A stretch of 64,000 bases of DNA from a virus: positions 20,338 to 84,337 of the IMG/VR virus record IMGVR_UViG_3300044643_000612. The stretch is one strand, 5' to 3'. The notes under the pieces are model-generated. The model was given only the letters and a program-made list of their open reading frames with translations, searched no databases and was not told where the DNA came from. How positions within the stretch are numbered: the stretch's first letter is position 1; every line of letters starts with the position of its first letter. The translations under genes were made by a program, and so were the position numbers. Of this stretch, positions 18,001 through 25,071 are shown one piece after another.

Positions 18001-18645
18001 ATCGCCGCCACCCGTGCCGCCGTGACGCAACGCGAGCCCCCACCCAAAGCCGAAGCACCTGCCGCGCCGCCGGCGGAAGAGGAAAAGGCCGAGTTCATCT
18101 CGCTCACGGCGCCGACCCCGGAAGCCGCGATCACTGTCGCATCAACAATGGAGTTGCCTGCGGAGCGCGCTGCGGAAATCGCCGCCCCGATCATCGCCAA
18201 CGAACAGGTTGAGGGCACAGGCGACAATCCGCGATCCAGCGCAGTCGGGTACGGGCAGTTCATCGACCCGACCTTTATCGCCTACTACCGCAAGGCTTTC
18301 CCTCAAGAAGCGCGGGGCCTTTCCGAGCAGGACATCCTCGCCAAGCGCGGCACCGGCGTCGAGCGCCCCATGCTCTTGGCTTACACGCAGGACAACGTCG
18401 GCGCCTTGGTGCAGAACGGCATGAAGTTGACCCTGCAAAACCTATACGCGCTGCATCACATGGGCGCGGCGCTTGGGGTAGAACTGCTTCGCGCCCGGCC
18501 AGATCAGCCCGCCGAGCAGGTGCTAGGCGCCGACGTGGTCCGGGCCAACCCGCAATTCAGCGGTATGACCGCCGGGCAGGCCGTGAAGTGGCTCGCATCG
18601 CACGCAGCCAAGGGTGTTCCGATCACCCGGCCCGGCGCCGCATAG
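15079..18645 (+). CDS. Giant internal virion protein with C-terminal lysozyme/transglycosylase-like domain (1188 aa)
   Basis: The start is TTG 15079 behind a G-rich RBS. Residues 1-30 (IVELPDGTRLEFPPGMSPEDM) are a short beta motif common at the start of such proteins. A Gly/Ala-rich hydrophobic region (130-185) may cross membranes, followed by long helices. Near the end, residues 1035-1065 (NEQVEGTGDNPRSS, GYGQFIDPTF) resemble the active-site region of lytic transglycosylases, with Glu1042 the likely catalytic acid. Podoviruses carry such peptidoglycan-cutting domains on ejected proteins to pass the cell wall. The gene ends overlapping the convergent helicase gene by 23 bases. Confidence 0.7.
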   Translation: MEPQIVELPDGTRLEFPPGMSPEDMLAATKQYYSQQAPEQRATGDKPPEALTETAPGEFTGESGARYSDKPRQPQLVTDLEETNRLSPEGLPSVEDLRGNIFRNILGKEPPPSTPEPPPSQFGAAAQGVALSTLPTLAGYFGMRGGAGLGALTGPAAPVAVPALALTGGAGSALAAAEAQRQGLDALPEDFKARFGLSEEQIAASKEAYPYSFNAGALAPSLLAGRPISAGNMKLLQSALKEVNPALAARVFGQGIKEAVPVAALSAGVGGSMEAGGQLFDGDKNFDPVKIGQSAVVSGLTGYSPRNVTALERSLIGTQQPTAASDTLQAGTLRLGGEATPVDILPPDVVTNLASDVARVNPQAGRSLVAGAETRRGQMPGALSTTAESLPGVPPGATVAGIKDAASAARQARQDRIASGKTSIVQGAEAEQAAAKAATPEITEGAMPAITRGKAGEVVRDTLSAQKQADFDNYKALYAEAEAKGDVPISPKFERGEGAEVFDPVSGKSGTPQDLGPDATGVISQIADAAMGRRSTLPRTNIPKTEGVLSQLNPDNLTFRTLIDARQAFSTIRQGNADATEAAAARDAIAAIDSTLKDLTAAGRFGDSEAATAWSSANSAFSGFMSRWDDTFADRIVASDAPGASAAIFGGPDTLPGQTPNRVRDLADLRDRLGQDSAEWAAVQQEMLDRALSRDMGKGTFGTAFAKWERINPELAALLVPEGGRNALVRAQGEIKAATEASVAAKARGVRATERATTLMKRTEDAFKAKVEPASQGLNFMSTGALDFRNAVDGWTPSQRQAAKVGVRQAMRDAASKPDASIRLLADLADNTDAQANLRSLLGNAEADDIIRKAVAAKEVAKRIGALEQGARSGLGAAPTERDLSDIAPDVIVKSGPMGNKVELFDNFFQSVSRLLTAKGLSSAEALQVSRDLLDPEKADLVRDQLAKQIGEGPADAARRRAQAFYGPMAERLGIAATRAAVTQREPPPKAEAPAAPPAEEEKAEFISLTAPTPEAAITVASTMELPAERAAEIAAPIIANEQVEGTGDNPRSSAVGYGQFIDPTFIAYYRKAFPQEARGLSEQDILAKRGTGVERPMLLAYTQDNVGALVQNGMKLTLQNLYALHHMGAALGVELLRARPDQPAEQVLGADVVRANPQFSGMTAGQAVKWLASHAAKGVPITRPGAA

Positions 18646-19984
18646 CCTCAAGCAGCACGTCCTGCACGCTGCGCTTGTTGACGAGTCGGTCCAGCACCAT
18701 CGCGTCCACCGTCCCCTTGGCGAGGATGTAGTGGATAAAGACAGGCCGGTCGTAGCCGGACTGCTTCTGGCGCTGCGGGCCGATCCGCTCGATGATCTGG
18801 TCGTGTTCCTCAAGGTTCCAGTTCAGGCCGAAGAACGCGAGGATGTTGCCGCCGTCCTGTAGGTTCAGGCCGTGGCCCGCCGACGCCGGATGCGCGACCA
18901 GCACCGGGATGCGCCCAGCGTTCCAGTCCACAATCGTCTTGGGGTTGTCGTCCAGCGGCTTGGCCCCTGGAACCGCAGCGAGGATCCGCGCCAGATCGCT
19001 CTTGAAGTTGTAGGCGACCAGCACGGGCATCCCGTTGGCCTCCTCCACCACGCTCTTGAGCGCGTCGATCTTCTCGTCATGCACGACGGCCCACGAGCCG
19101 TCCTCCTTGTAGACCGCGCCATTCGACAACTGGAGGCACTTGCTGGTGCGCACCGCAGCGTTCACGGCCTCCACGCCCTCGCCCTCGATGAGCGCCCACA
19201 TGTCGCGCTCCATCTCCTCGTAGGTCTTGCGCGCGTCCTTCGGCAACTCGACCTCGATCACGTTGCGGATCGGCTCGTCGACGTCCAAGCCCTTGACCGT
19301 CAGGCACACGTCCTTGAGCCGGTCCTCGATCTCAGCCTGCGCGAACTCGCGTGGCTGGAGGCTGTAGCCGTCCCAGCCCTTGGTGAACCAGCGCGCCTCG
19401 AACGCCGAGAACGTGCGGCCCAGCCGCTCGCCGCGGTCAACGAACCAGACCTGGCCCCACAGGTCCTTGAGCCCATTCGGTGCCGGCGTGCCCGTCAGGC
19501 CGATAAACCGGCGCGACTTGGTGTGCGCCACCTTCGCCAGCGCCCGCGCCCGGGAGCCGCCCTGCCGGGTGCGGTAGGACTTCAGGCGGGTCAACTCGTC
19601 GGCGATCACCGTCTTGAACGGCCAGCCCTCGCCGTAGTGGGCGACGAGCCAGGGCACGTTGTCGTAGTTGGTGGCGTAGACGTCAGCAGGAAGGCGCAGG
19701 GCGGCCTCTCGCTGCTTGGCGGTGCCCAACACTGGCACGACCCGTAGCGCCTGTGTGTGAGCCCATTTGGCGGCTTCCTGTGGCCATGTGCTGCTCACGA
19801 CGCGCTTCGGTGCCAGCACCAGCGCGGGGAACACCTCCTCGACCGTGTCCAGCGCGCTCAGGGCCGTCAGCACCGTGACCGTCTTGCCCCCGCCCATCGG
19901 CATCCACAGGACGCTGCGGCGCAGGTTGTAGAGGTGGTCGAGGGCCTCGCGCTGGTAGTCGTGCGGCGTGAAGGTGCGGGTCAC
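18623..19984 (-). CDS. SNF2/DEAD-type superfamily 2 helicase (453 aa)
   Basis: Starts at GTG 19984 (GTGA overlap with the upstream wHTH gene). It begins with FTPHDYQREALDHL, a typical Q-motif-like start. Walker A is MGGGKT (near residue 32), the DEAH-equivalent is DELTRLKS (near 130), motif III is LTGTPAPN (near 165) and motif VI is IERIGPQRQKQ. This is the phage SNF2-like helicase that remodels DNA or replication forks. Motif VI has IGPQRQ where many relatives have RxGQ. A second, diverged SNF2 helicase is at 47448-48992. Confidence 0.85.
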   Translation of the reverse strand: MTRTFTPHDYQREALDHLYNLRRSVLWMPMGGGKTVTVLTALSALDTVEEVFPALVLAPKRVVSSTWPQEAAKWAHTQALRVVPVLGTAKQREAALRLPADVYATNYDNVPWLVAHYGEGWPFKTVIADELTRLKSYRTRQGGSRARALAKVAHTKSRRFIGLTGTPAPNGLKDLWGQVWFVDRGERLGRTFSAFEARWFTKGWDGYSLQPREFAQAEIEDRLKDVCLTVKGLDVDEPIRNVIEVELPKDARKTYEEMERDMWALIEGEGVEAVNAAVRTSKCLQLSNGAVYKEDGSWAVVHDEKIDALKSVVEEANGMPVLVAYNFKSDLARILAAVPGAKPLDDNPKTIVDWNAGRIPVLVAHPASAGHGLNLQDGGNILAFFGLNWNLEEHDQIIERIGPQRQKQSGYDRPVFIHYILAKGTVDAMVLDRLVNKRSVQDVLLEAMRRRAG

Positions 19985-20265
19985 ACGAGGTCGCCGCCGA
20001 ACAGCTTGTCGGCGTCGACACGGAAGCCGAAGCCCCGGCGGTTGATGACGGAGCCCTCCGGCACTTTCTGCCGGATGCGGTGGATCACGACCGACAGGTG
20101 GGTGTGCGACTTGCGCCAAGCGTCCATCGACGACGAGGTGTCAAGGCCGATGGCCGTGGCCAGATGCACGTTGCTGGCGTAACCCTCGTGCTCAAGCAGG
20201 TAAGCCAGCACCAGCGCCTCCTGTGGGCCGAGGTTGAACATGTCGGCCAGTTGCGAGATGGTCAT
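19981..20265 (-). CDS. Winged-helix DNA-binding protein, OmpR/PhoB C-terminal type (94 aa)
   Basis: ATG 20265 overlaps the GcrA-like stop. The protein is a lone DNA-binding domain: an HTH in the first 40 residues (ISQLADMFNLGPQEALVLAYLLEHEG) and the winged-helix signature VVIHRIRQKVPEGSVINRRGFGFRVD, matching the trans_reg_C domain of OmpR-family response regulators. No receiver domain is present, so it is not phosphorylation-controlled in the usual way. It probably regulates phage or host promoters; with the GcrA-like neighbour it forms a two-regulator unit. Confidence 0.75.
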   Translation of the reverse strand: MTISQLADMFNLGPQEALVLAYLLEHEGYASNVHLATAIGLDTSSSMDAWRKSHTHLSVVIHRIRQKVPEGSVINRRGFGFRVDADKLFGGDLV

Positions 20266-20702
20266 GCGATGTGCCTTCCGTCGGTCTTGAGGCGAGGGGG
20301 TTTGGACATGACGAAGGGGGTCTGCTTCGAGTAGACCACCTTCTGGTGCGCCGGGCAGTAGGAGCGGTGCCCCTCGGTGTCGGCGCAGCAGGAATAGATC
20401 CCGTCGTCCTTGACGATGGGGAAGGCGCACTCACCGAACTTGCGCTCGGTCCACAGGCTCATCGGCGAGCCCCGCACCGGCGCGACGCTGACGGGCGGCT
20501 GCACCTTGGGCGGGCGCGGGGTAGCGGGTCTCGCCGGCTTGGCACCAGGTGCCCCCGGCGCCTGACGTCGGAGGCCCATGCGGCGCAGCTTGCCGAGGAC
20601 GGAGTTGCGCGTGGTGCCGAGGACCTTGCTGATCTCCGCGGCGCTCTTGCCCTCGGCCCACAGGCTTTCGAGGGTGTCGGTGTTTTTATCGGTCCAAATC
20701 AT
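20262..20702 (-). CDS. GcrA-like cell-cycle transcription regulator (146 aa)
   Basis: The N-terminal 45 residues (WTDKNTDTLESLWAEGKSAAEISKVLGTTRNSVLGKLRRMGL) are the GcrA HTH. A basic Pro-rich linker follows. The C-terminal part, with CAFPIV, CCAD and YCPAHQ, matches the Cys-rich GcrA C-terminal domain that binds sigma-70. In Caulobacter, GcrA is a sigma-70 cofactor acting at methylated GANTC promoters. Length is close to that of cellular GcrA (about 170 aa). The phage copy may redirect host transcription; this is inferred. It overlaps the VRR-NUC gene by 17 bases. Confidence 0.85.
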   Translation of the reverse strand: MIWTDKNTDTLESLWAEGKSAAEISKVLGTTRNSVLGKLRRMGLRRQAPGAPGAKPARPATPRPPKVQPPVSVAPVRGSPMSLWTERKFGECAFPIVKDDGIYSCCADTEGHRSYCPAHQKVVYSKQTPFVMSKPPRLKTDGRHIA

Positions 20703-21012
20703 GCCCGACTGTATCCCTGCTTGTTAGCTGTCCGTCAAGCGCCAATTCGATGAAGGCGTCCACCTCCTCGCGGGAGGCGACCACCCATACCCGGAAGCCG
20801 TCGGCGCGTAGCCGGTCGCCCTCGACGACCTGGAGCGGGTGCAGTCGGCCACCCGCCCGCTTGACCTCCACGAAGTGCAGGTTCGGCCCCGGCCACCAGA
20901 CCATGCGGTCAGGGGCGCCGCGCCTGCCGATCCATTGCAGTTTGCGTTGCCGCCCACCCGTCGCCTTGACGCGAGCGATCAGGTAGGCCTCCACCTTGCC
21001 TTCGGGGGTCAC
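20686..21012 (-). CDS. VRR-NUC domain nuclease (108 aa)
   Basis: GTG 21012 directly follows the polymerase stop and has AAGGAGG just upstream. It carries the small stand-alone VRR-NUC fold (PD-(D/E)XK superfamily): Glu near the N-terminus (EGKVEAYLIARVKATGG), GAPDRMVWWPG with the catalytic Asp, FVEVKRAGGRLHPLQ with the E-x-K pair, and a C-terminal helix. Such phage nucleases probably resolve branched replication or recombination intermediates. It sits beside the polymerase here, and its counterpart at 41493-41801 also sits beside a polymerase. Confidence 0.85.
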   Translation of the reverse strand: MTPEGKVEAYLIARVKATGGRQRKLQWIGRRGAPDRMVWWPGPNLHFVEVKRAGGRLHPLQVVEGDRLRADGFRVWVVASREEVDAFIELALDGQLTSRDTVGHDLDR

Positions 21013-22071
21013 TCAGTCCTCCTTCTTATAGCGATATGTCTCGAACCCCGCTGCGGCAAGGGGCAGGCCGACCGACCACTGGGTGCCCTGCGACATGAGC
21101 GCGGCCAGGCCCTGCGCGCTGAACGACACGTCGTCCGCCGTCTCGCAGAGGATCTCGTCGTGGACGTGCAGGACCGGGCTGTAGCCCGCCGCCTCCGCCG
21201 CGAGCAGGCCGGCGGCGAGGACGTCGCGAGCGACGGCCTGTGTCAGGTTCTCCACAAGTTTTCCACCGTATGTGTCCAGCCGCTCCCAGCGTCGGGTGTA
21301 TTGGTTGGTGCCCATGTAGGACAGGCGCCCGTCCTCGTCGACTTGCGGTGACGGGTAGCAGAGGTAGCGGCCTGATGGCAGGCGGGCGCGCAGCCAGCCG
21401 CCGGAGCGCCGGAAGGCAATGCTGCTGGCCCGGTAGACCTCGCCCGGGTTGCTGATGGCGTTGCGGGCGGCGCGCTCGCAGTCATACCAGAACTTGACCG
21501 TCGCCTTGTGCTTCGCGCGCCAAGCCTTGACGATCTCAAGCACTTTGGGTTCGGGCAGGTTGACGCCGTAGATCGCGCCCATAGCAGCGAACGCGCCTAT
21601 ACTGCCCTGAAAACCGCAAGCAAGCTCAGAAACTTTCCCGTTTACTTGCCGCTCGTCCTTGGTTACTTCACTCGGGTCCTTACCGAGGATGCCACCTGCT
21701 GTAATCTTGTAGATGTCGTGGCCTATACCTGCGTCGAAGTCTTTGAACGCCTCCAGCTTCCACTGCTCGCCGGCAAGCCACGCTAGGACCCGCCCCTCGA
21801 TGTTGGACAGGTCGGCCACGACCAGCTTGCACCCTGGCGCCGCGACGATAGACCCGCGCACCGCACTGGCGCACAACTCCATGACGTCGTCGTAGAACAC
21901 CGTCTCGACGCCCGCCTTCATGGCCTCGATGCCGAGGTCGATCTGCGGCTGCTTCAGGGTCGGTCGCGGCAGATTTTGGGGCTGGAAAATGCGCCCTGAG
22001 TTGGAGACGATGCGCCCGTTCGCCATGAAACGGTTGCGCGGGCCGGCGTTCACGATGTCATACGTCCGCAC
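21013..22071 (-). CDS. C-terminal split-intein fragment plus DNA polymerase A C-terminal half (352 aa)
   Basis: I place the start at GTG 22071, with GGAGG seven bases upstream and an overlap with the nuclease gene end. Residues 1-24 are a C-intein (TYDIVNAGPRNRF, ending GRIVSN), and Ser25 is the +1 residue. From there the polymerase continues: SGRIFQPQNLPRP, motif A VADLSNIEGRVLAWL (Asp87, Glu92), motif B region GKVSELACGFQGS, and motif C HVHDE (His304-Glu306). Joined by splicing to residues 1-315 of the 22942-24174 product it would give a polymerase of about 643 aa. The block preceding TYDI in most C-inteins is absent, so the fragment is short; the penultimate residue is Ser rather than His. 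Confidence 0.85.
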   Translation of the reverse strand: MRTYDIVNAGPRNRFMANGRIVSNSGRIFQPQNLPRPTLKQPQIDLGIEAMKAGVETVFYDDVMELCASAVRGSIVAAPGCKLVVADLSNIEGRVLAWLAGEQWKLEAFKDFDAGIGHDIYKITAGGILGKDPSEVTKDERQVNGKVSELACGFQGSIGAFAAMGAIYGVNLPEPKVLEIVKAWRAKHKATVKFWYDCERAARNAISNPGEVYRASSIAFRRSGGWLRARLPSGRYLCYPSPQVDEDGRLSYMGTNQYTRRWERLDTYGGKLVENLTQAVARDVLAAGLLAAEAAGYSPVLHVHDEILCETADDVSFSAQGLAALMSQGTQWSVGLPLAAAGFETYRYKKED

Positions 22072-22975
22072 TGGCGAGCCTCCGCTTGGCCGCCGCAGCC
22101 GCACGGCGCTGCGCCCCAACTTCGGCGCGACGCTCCGGCGTCCAGTAGGCGATGAGCGCCTCCTTCTGGCGCCGCTTCCGCTTATCGTGGTCAATGCGCT
22201 CCCGCGCCGCGGCAAGTTGTGACTGTCGTTCGGCACGCTGCTCGTCGGGCAGTTGAGCGTTGAAAGCCACCAGGCTCTCCGAGATTTTGACGCTCACGCC
22301 CGCGACCTGTTCAGGGGTGCGTGCGTCCCACACCTTCTTTGCCCGCGCGCGGGCCGCACGCCTGGCTTTCAACTTTTCAGACGGCGTGCGCTCCGCAAAG
22401 TGTTTCAAAAGCCGTTCACTCTGCGCCTTGCGGTCCTCGTCGGTCCACGCCTTGGGGTTTACGTTTTTGCGTTCGGCTTTCAAAGCCAGCCGCAGGTTCC
22501 GACGCGCTATGCGGTACGCCTCGCGCGGGTTGGCCAACCGCCAGTCTCGGGCTAGCGCCGAGAGTTCGGCGGCGTGTGCCTGATGCGCTTCACTCTCGCG
22601 GCAGCCCCGGGAAAGCGCCGCGCGGTAGGCGGCTTCCCACGCCGGGTCGCGGCGAAGTTCTGCGGTGGCCGAAACCCCTGCGGGGCCGTCAAACGCCCCT
22701 CCAGGTGACAGGTTGTACGGGCTGACCAGCGCCGCGATCTCTTCGATCTCGGCGACAAAAGCCTCCTCAAGCGTGTCGCATGTCCGCAAGACCTCGATGG
22801 TGAACGCCTGCGCGCCGTACTTGCGGATAGCCGCACAGAATGGGTGGTGCGCGCCCTTGGCCGCGCGCCGCACATGCTGCCCCCAGCGAACCTGTAGCGG
22901 TTGAGACGTGAGACCGGCGTAGCTGCGCCCGCTAGGACTGGTCAGCCGGTAAATCGTGTAGCGTTCCCTCTCCAT
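22058..22975 (-). CDS. GIY-YIG homing endonuclease between the two polymerase-intein halves (305 aa)
   Basis: ATG 22975. The N-terminal 90 residues match the GIY-YIG nuclease fold: YTIYRLTSPSGRSYAGLTSQ (a TIY...YAG form of GIY-YIG), the arginine-bearing helix LQVRWGQHVRRA, AIRKYGAQAFTIEVL and AEIEEIAALVSPYNLSPGG. A long basic helical region follows, with repeated WxxE/R-rich modules typical of DNA-recognition tails. It overlaps the N-intein gene by 34 bases and the C-intein gene by 14 bases, in the +2 frame relative to both. Its presence in the break fits a homing element that split the intein gene. Confidence 0.85.
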   Translation of the reverse strand: MERERYTIYRLTSPSGRSYAGLTSQPLQVRWGQHVRRAAKGAHHPFCAAIRKYGAQAFTIEVLRTCDTLEEAFVAEIEEIAALVSPYNLSPGGAFDGPAGVSATAELRRDPAWEAAYRAALSRGCRESEAHQAHAAELSALARDWRLANPREAYRIARRNLRLALKAERKNVNPKAWTDEDRKAQSERLLKHFAERTPSEKLKARRAARARAKKVWDARTPEQVAGVSVKISESLVAFNAQLPDEQRAERQSQLAAARERIDHDKRKRRQKEALIAYWTPERRAEVGAQRRAAAAAKRRLASADV

Positions 22976-24174
22976 AGGGGTAGCCCTCTCTGCTTTGCCT
23001 CTCCGAGGGTAACATGTTCTGAAGTTGAAACATACACTTTATGTTCAACCGTCGCACAAACCCCGTCGTGCGTAATCACAGGCTTGTCGCCGGAAAACAC
23101 CACGCCTTCGTGTCGAACCCACGACTCGCCGTCCCACACCAAGTCGTCGGTCGTGACGTCCTCTATGGGCCGCTCCAAGATGCGTCCAGTGTCGTCCTTG
23201 ACCCGGACAAGTGTGCCTTCCGCCAAGCAGAAACGCCCCGTGCGAGACGCCCCGGCGTACTGCATGGTGCCCCGCAGCCGCCCGTCGGACGAGGTGCCGC
23301 GCACCAGCACCCGGTACTTGGCCGGGCTGGTCGCGGCTGCTTGCAGGCGCACCTCCAGCAACTCGCGCACATCGTCCGGCACGTCGGTCTTGAGCAGGGC
23401 GCCCAGCGTGCCCTTGCGCAGGTCTTCAATCTCAAGGCCCATCGCCTCGCGCAGGTAGCCGATCAGGGCGTCCCGCTGCGTGGCGCTGGGCACGGCGCCG
23501 TCCGTCATGCGCGCCGACTCCACTGCTAGTCGCTGGCCCGCCTCCTTGGCGGCGCGCAGGGCGGCGTGGGCCAGGTCCATGTCGATCTGGATGCCGCGGT
23601 CGTTGATGGCTTGGTCCAGCCGCCACACGGCCTTCTCGGCGTCGGTCCAGTTGACCTTGGGCTGGCGAGCGTAGACCTCGCGCATGGCGACGATGTCCAT
23701 GCGGGCATATTCCTTGAACGCCTCCCACTCCGCCGGATGCGTCTCTTTCGTGGCCCGGCGGATCTTGCGCGTCTTGGCCTGCGGCTTGCAGAACAGTTGG
23801 ATCAGCTTCTTGCCCGCCTTGTCCTTGGCCTTGTCCAGCGGGACGCCGAGGACCTCGCACTGTTTATCAAGGGCGCCCGGCAGGCTGTGCAGCAGGCCCA
23901 CGGCGAGGGTGTCGTAGATGCGCTCAACGGGCACACGCACCTGACTGAACGACAGGACCGTGCGGTCGAAGTGGCTGTTGTGAATGATGATCCGGTCGGC
24001 AGCGTCGATGAGCGACTGCATCATGCCGGGGGCCGGGAACTCGACGACCTGGACCTCGTCGTCGTCCCATGCGTAGGCCAGCAGCAGGATCTCCGCGCTC
24101 TCCGCATAGGCCCATGTGCCATGCGTGATCGGCGTCTCGCTGTAGGTTTCGAGGTCGAGCATGAGTGTGCGCAT
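22942..24174 (-). CDS. DNA polymerase A N-terminal half with N-terminal split intein (410 aa)
   Basis: Residues 1-190 are a 3'-5' exonuclease domain: LDLETYSE (Asp7, Glu9), IIIHNSHFDRTVL and the EYARMDIVAMREVY motif. Residues 190-315 reach the polymerase thumb and stop at YAGASRTGRF, the conserved TGR motif. Cys316 then opens an intein: CLAEGTLVRVKDD (block A) and a TVEH motif (block B) in VCATVEHKVYV. The frame ends at residue 410, so only the N-intein of about 95 aa is present. The C-intein partner is encoded at 21013-22071. The extein junction RTGRF/SGRIFQ reconstitutes a normal family A sequence. Confidence 0.9.
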   Translation of the reverse strand: MRTLMLDLETYSETPITHGTWAYAESAEILLLAYAWDDDEVQVVEFPAPGMMQSLIDAADRIIIHNSHFDRTVLSFSQVRVPVERIYDTLAVGLLHSLPGALDKQCEVLGVPLDKAKDKAGKKLIQLFCKPQAKTRKIRRATKETHPAEWEAFKEYARMDIVAMREVYARQPKVNWTDAEKAVWRLDQAINDRGIQIDMDLAHAALRAAKEAGQRLAVESARMTDGAVPSATQRDALIGYLREAMGLEIEDLRKGTLGALLKTDVPDDVRELLEVRLQAAATSPAKYRVLVRGTSSDGRLRGTMQYAGASRTGRFCLAEGTLVRVKDDTGRILERPIEDVTTDDLVWDGESWVRHEGVVFSGDKPVITHDGVCATVEHKVYVSTSEHVTLGEAKQRGLPLWRGNATRFTG

Positions 24175-24183
24175 GGCAAGGGG

Positions 24184-24222
24184 TGAGGGGCAGGACGGCA
24201 GGAGAAGGACCGCCCTGCCCCT
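24184..24222 (-). terminator. Hairpin between GapR and polymerase genes
   Basis: GAGGGGCAGGACGG (24184-24197) and CCGCCCTGCCCCTC (24209-24222) pair over 14 bases with one wobble on the minus strand. It fills most of the only sizeable gap between these genes. There is no T run, so it may be an RNA-processing or stability element, or a weak terminator. Confidence 0.4.
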
Positions 24223-24231
24223 CTGGCTTCG

Positions 24232-24492
24232 CTAGATCAGATCAGCGCAGCCAAGCGCGTTGGCGTAGAGTTCGAGCATGGCCCGCTCCTCCATCGCCTT
24301 GTCGCGGTCCTTCTTGCGAAGGGCCACGATCTTGCGGAGGGTCTTGGTGTCGAAGCCGTTGCCTTTGGCCTCGGCGTAGACCTCCTTGATGCCCGCGGCG
24401 ACCTCGCTCTTTTCCTCTTCAAGACGCTCAACGCGCTCGATGATGGATTGGAGTTGGCTCGCCGCGACGGAGTTGTGACCCAGGTCCGACAT
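24232..24492 (-). CDS. GapR-like DNA-binding protein (DUF2312, 86 aa)
   Basis: Almost the full family consensus is present: [49 protein letters not shown], followed by [13 protein letters not shown]. GapR is an alphaproteobacterial nucleoid-associated protein that clamps overtwisted DNA and helps replication and topoisomerase action. The gene overlaps DUF2815 by one base and precedes the polymerase, which fits a role in phage DNA replication. It is strong evidence that the host is an alphaproteobacterium. Confidence 0.9.
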   Translation of the reverse strand: MSDLGHNSVAASQLQSIIERVERLEEEKSEVAAGIKEVYAEAKGNGFDTKTLRKIVALRKKDRDKAMEERAMLELYANALGCADLI

Positions 24493-25046
24493 CAGACGAA
24501 GTCCTCCTCGTCGTCCGCGTCGAACTCGTCAGCCGAAGCTGCCGTCGACCCGCCGAAGCCCTCGCCGTCAGCGTAGAACTTCACGCCGCGAAGCACGGCG
24601 TTGATGCGCCGGCCCCACTTCGGGCTGTCGTAGGCGTAGATCTCGACGCTGGCGTGGACGTAGCAGCCAGCGTAGATGACCCCGTCGGCTTCCGTGACCG
24701 GCTGGCCCTGACGGTCCAGAGCGGTCGGGCGCAGCTTCTCGGAGCGGGTGGACAGGAAGAAGTTGCCCTCGAAGCCGTCCCACGTGTCGCCGTCCTTGGT
24801 CGTGTACGGCCCTTCGACCCATGCCGACCGCTGGTCAGCCTTGAGTTTCTTGACGATGTCGTCCGCCTTCGGACCCCACTTCTCCTTGGCCGACGCTGAG
24901 ATGGCCTCGCGGATCGCCGCCACGTTGGGGGAGGCGGGGTCGATGATCAGCTTGGCGCCGTAGGCGGGGTTGTTGTCGCCGAAGGCTTGGGCCTTGAAGA
25001 CCGCCGGGAAGGCCAGGCGGACGTTACGCAGTTGCAGAATGGTCAT
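24492..25046 (-). CDS. DUF2815 single-stranded DNA-binding protein (184 aa)
   Basis: ATG 25046. It opens [19 protein letters not shown] and includes [24 protein letters not shown] and [26 protein letters not shown], the pattern of the phage DUF2815 family, thought to be ssDNA-binding OB-fold proteins. The acidic tail ([12 protein letters not shown]) resembles SSB interaction tails. It lies between the Cas4/RecB-like nuclease and GapR, a common phage replication-recombination set. The other phage half uses an unrelated-looking SSB at 49438. Confidence 0.8.
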   Translation of the reverse strand: MTILQLRNVRLAFPAVFKAQAFGDNNPAYGAKLIIDPASPNVAAIREAISASAKEKWGPKADDIVKKLKADQRSAWVEGPYTTKDGDTWDGFEGNFFLSTRSEKLRPTALDRQGQPVTEADGVIYAGCYVHASVEIYAYDSPKWGRRINAVLRGVKFYADGEGFGGSTAASADEFDADDEEDFV

Positions 25047-25071
25047 GTCGCATGTCTCTCGTTTCAGGTTT

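Noticed and set aside
22072-22236. Upstream extension of the C-intein/polymerase gene
   Set aside because: The extra 55 residues are basic low-information sequence read from inside the GIY-YIG gene; GTG 22071 has the ribosome site and begins right at the intein block.
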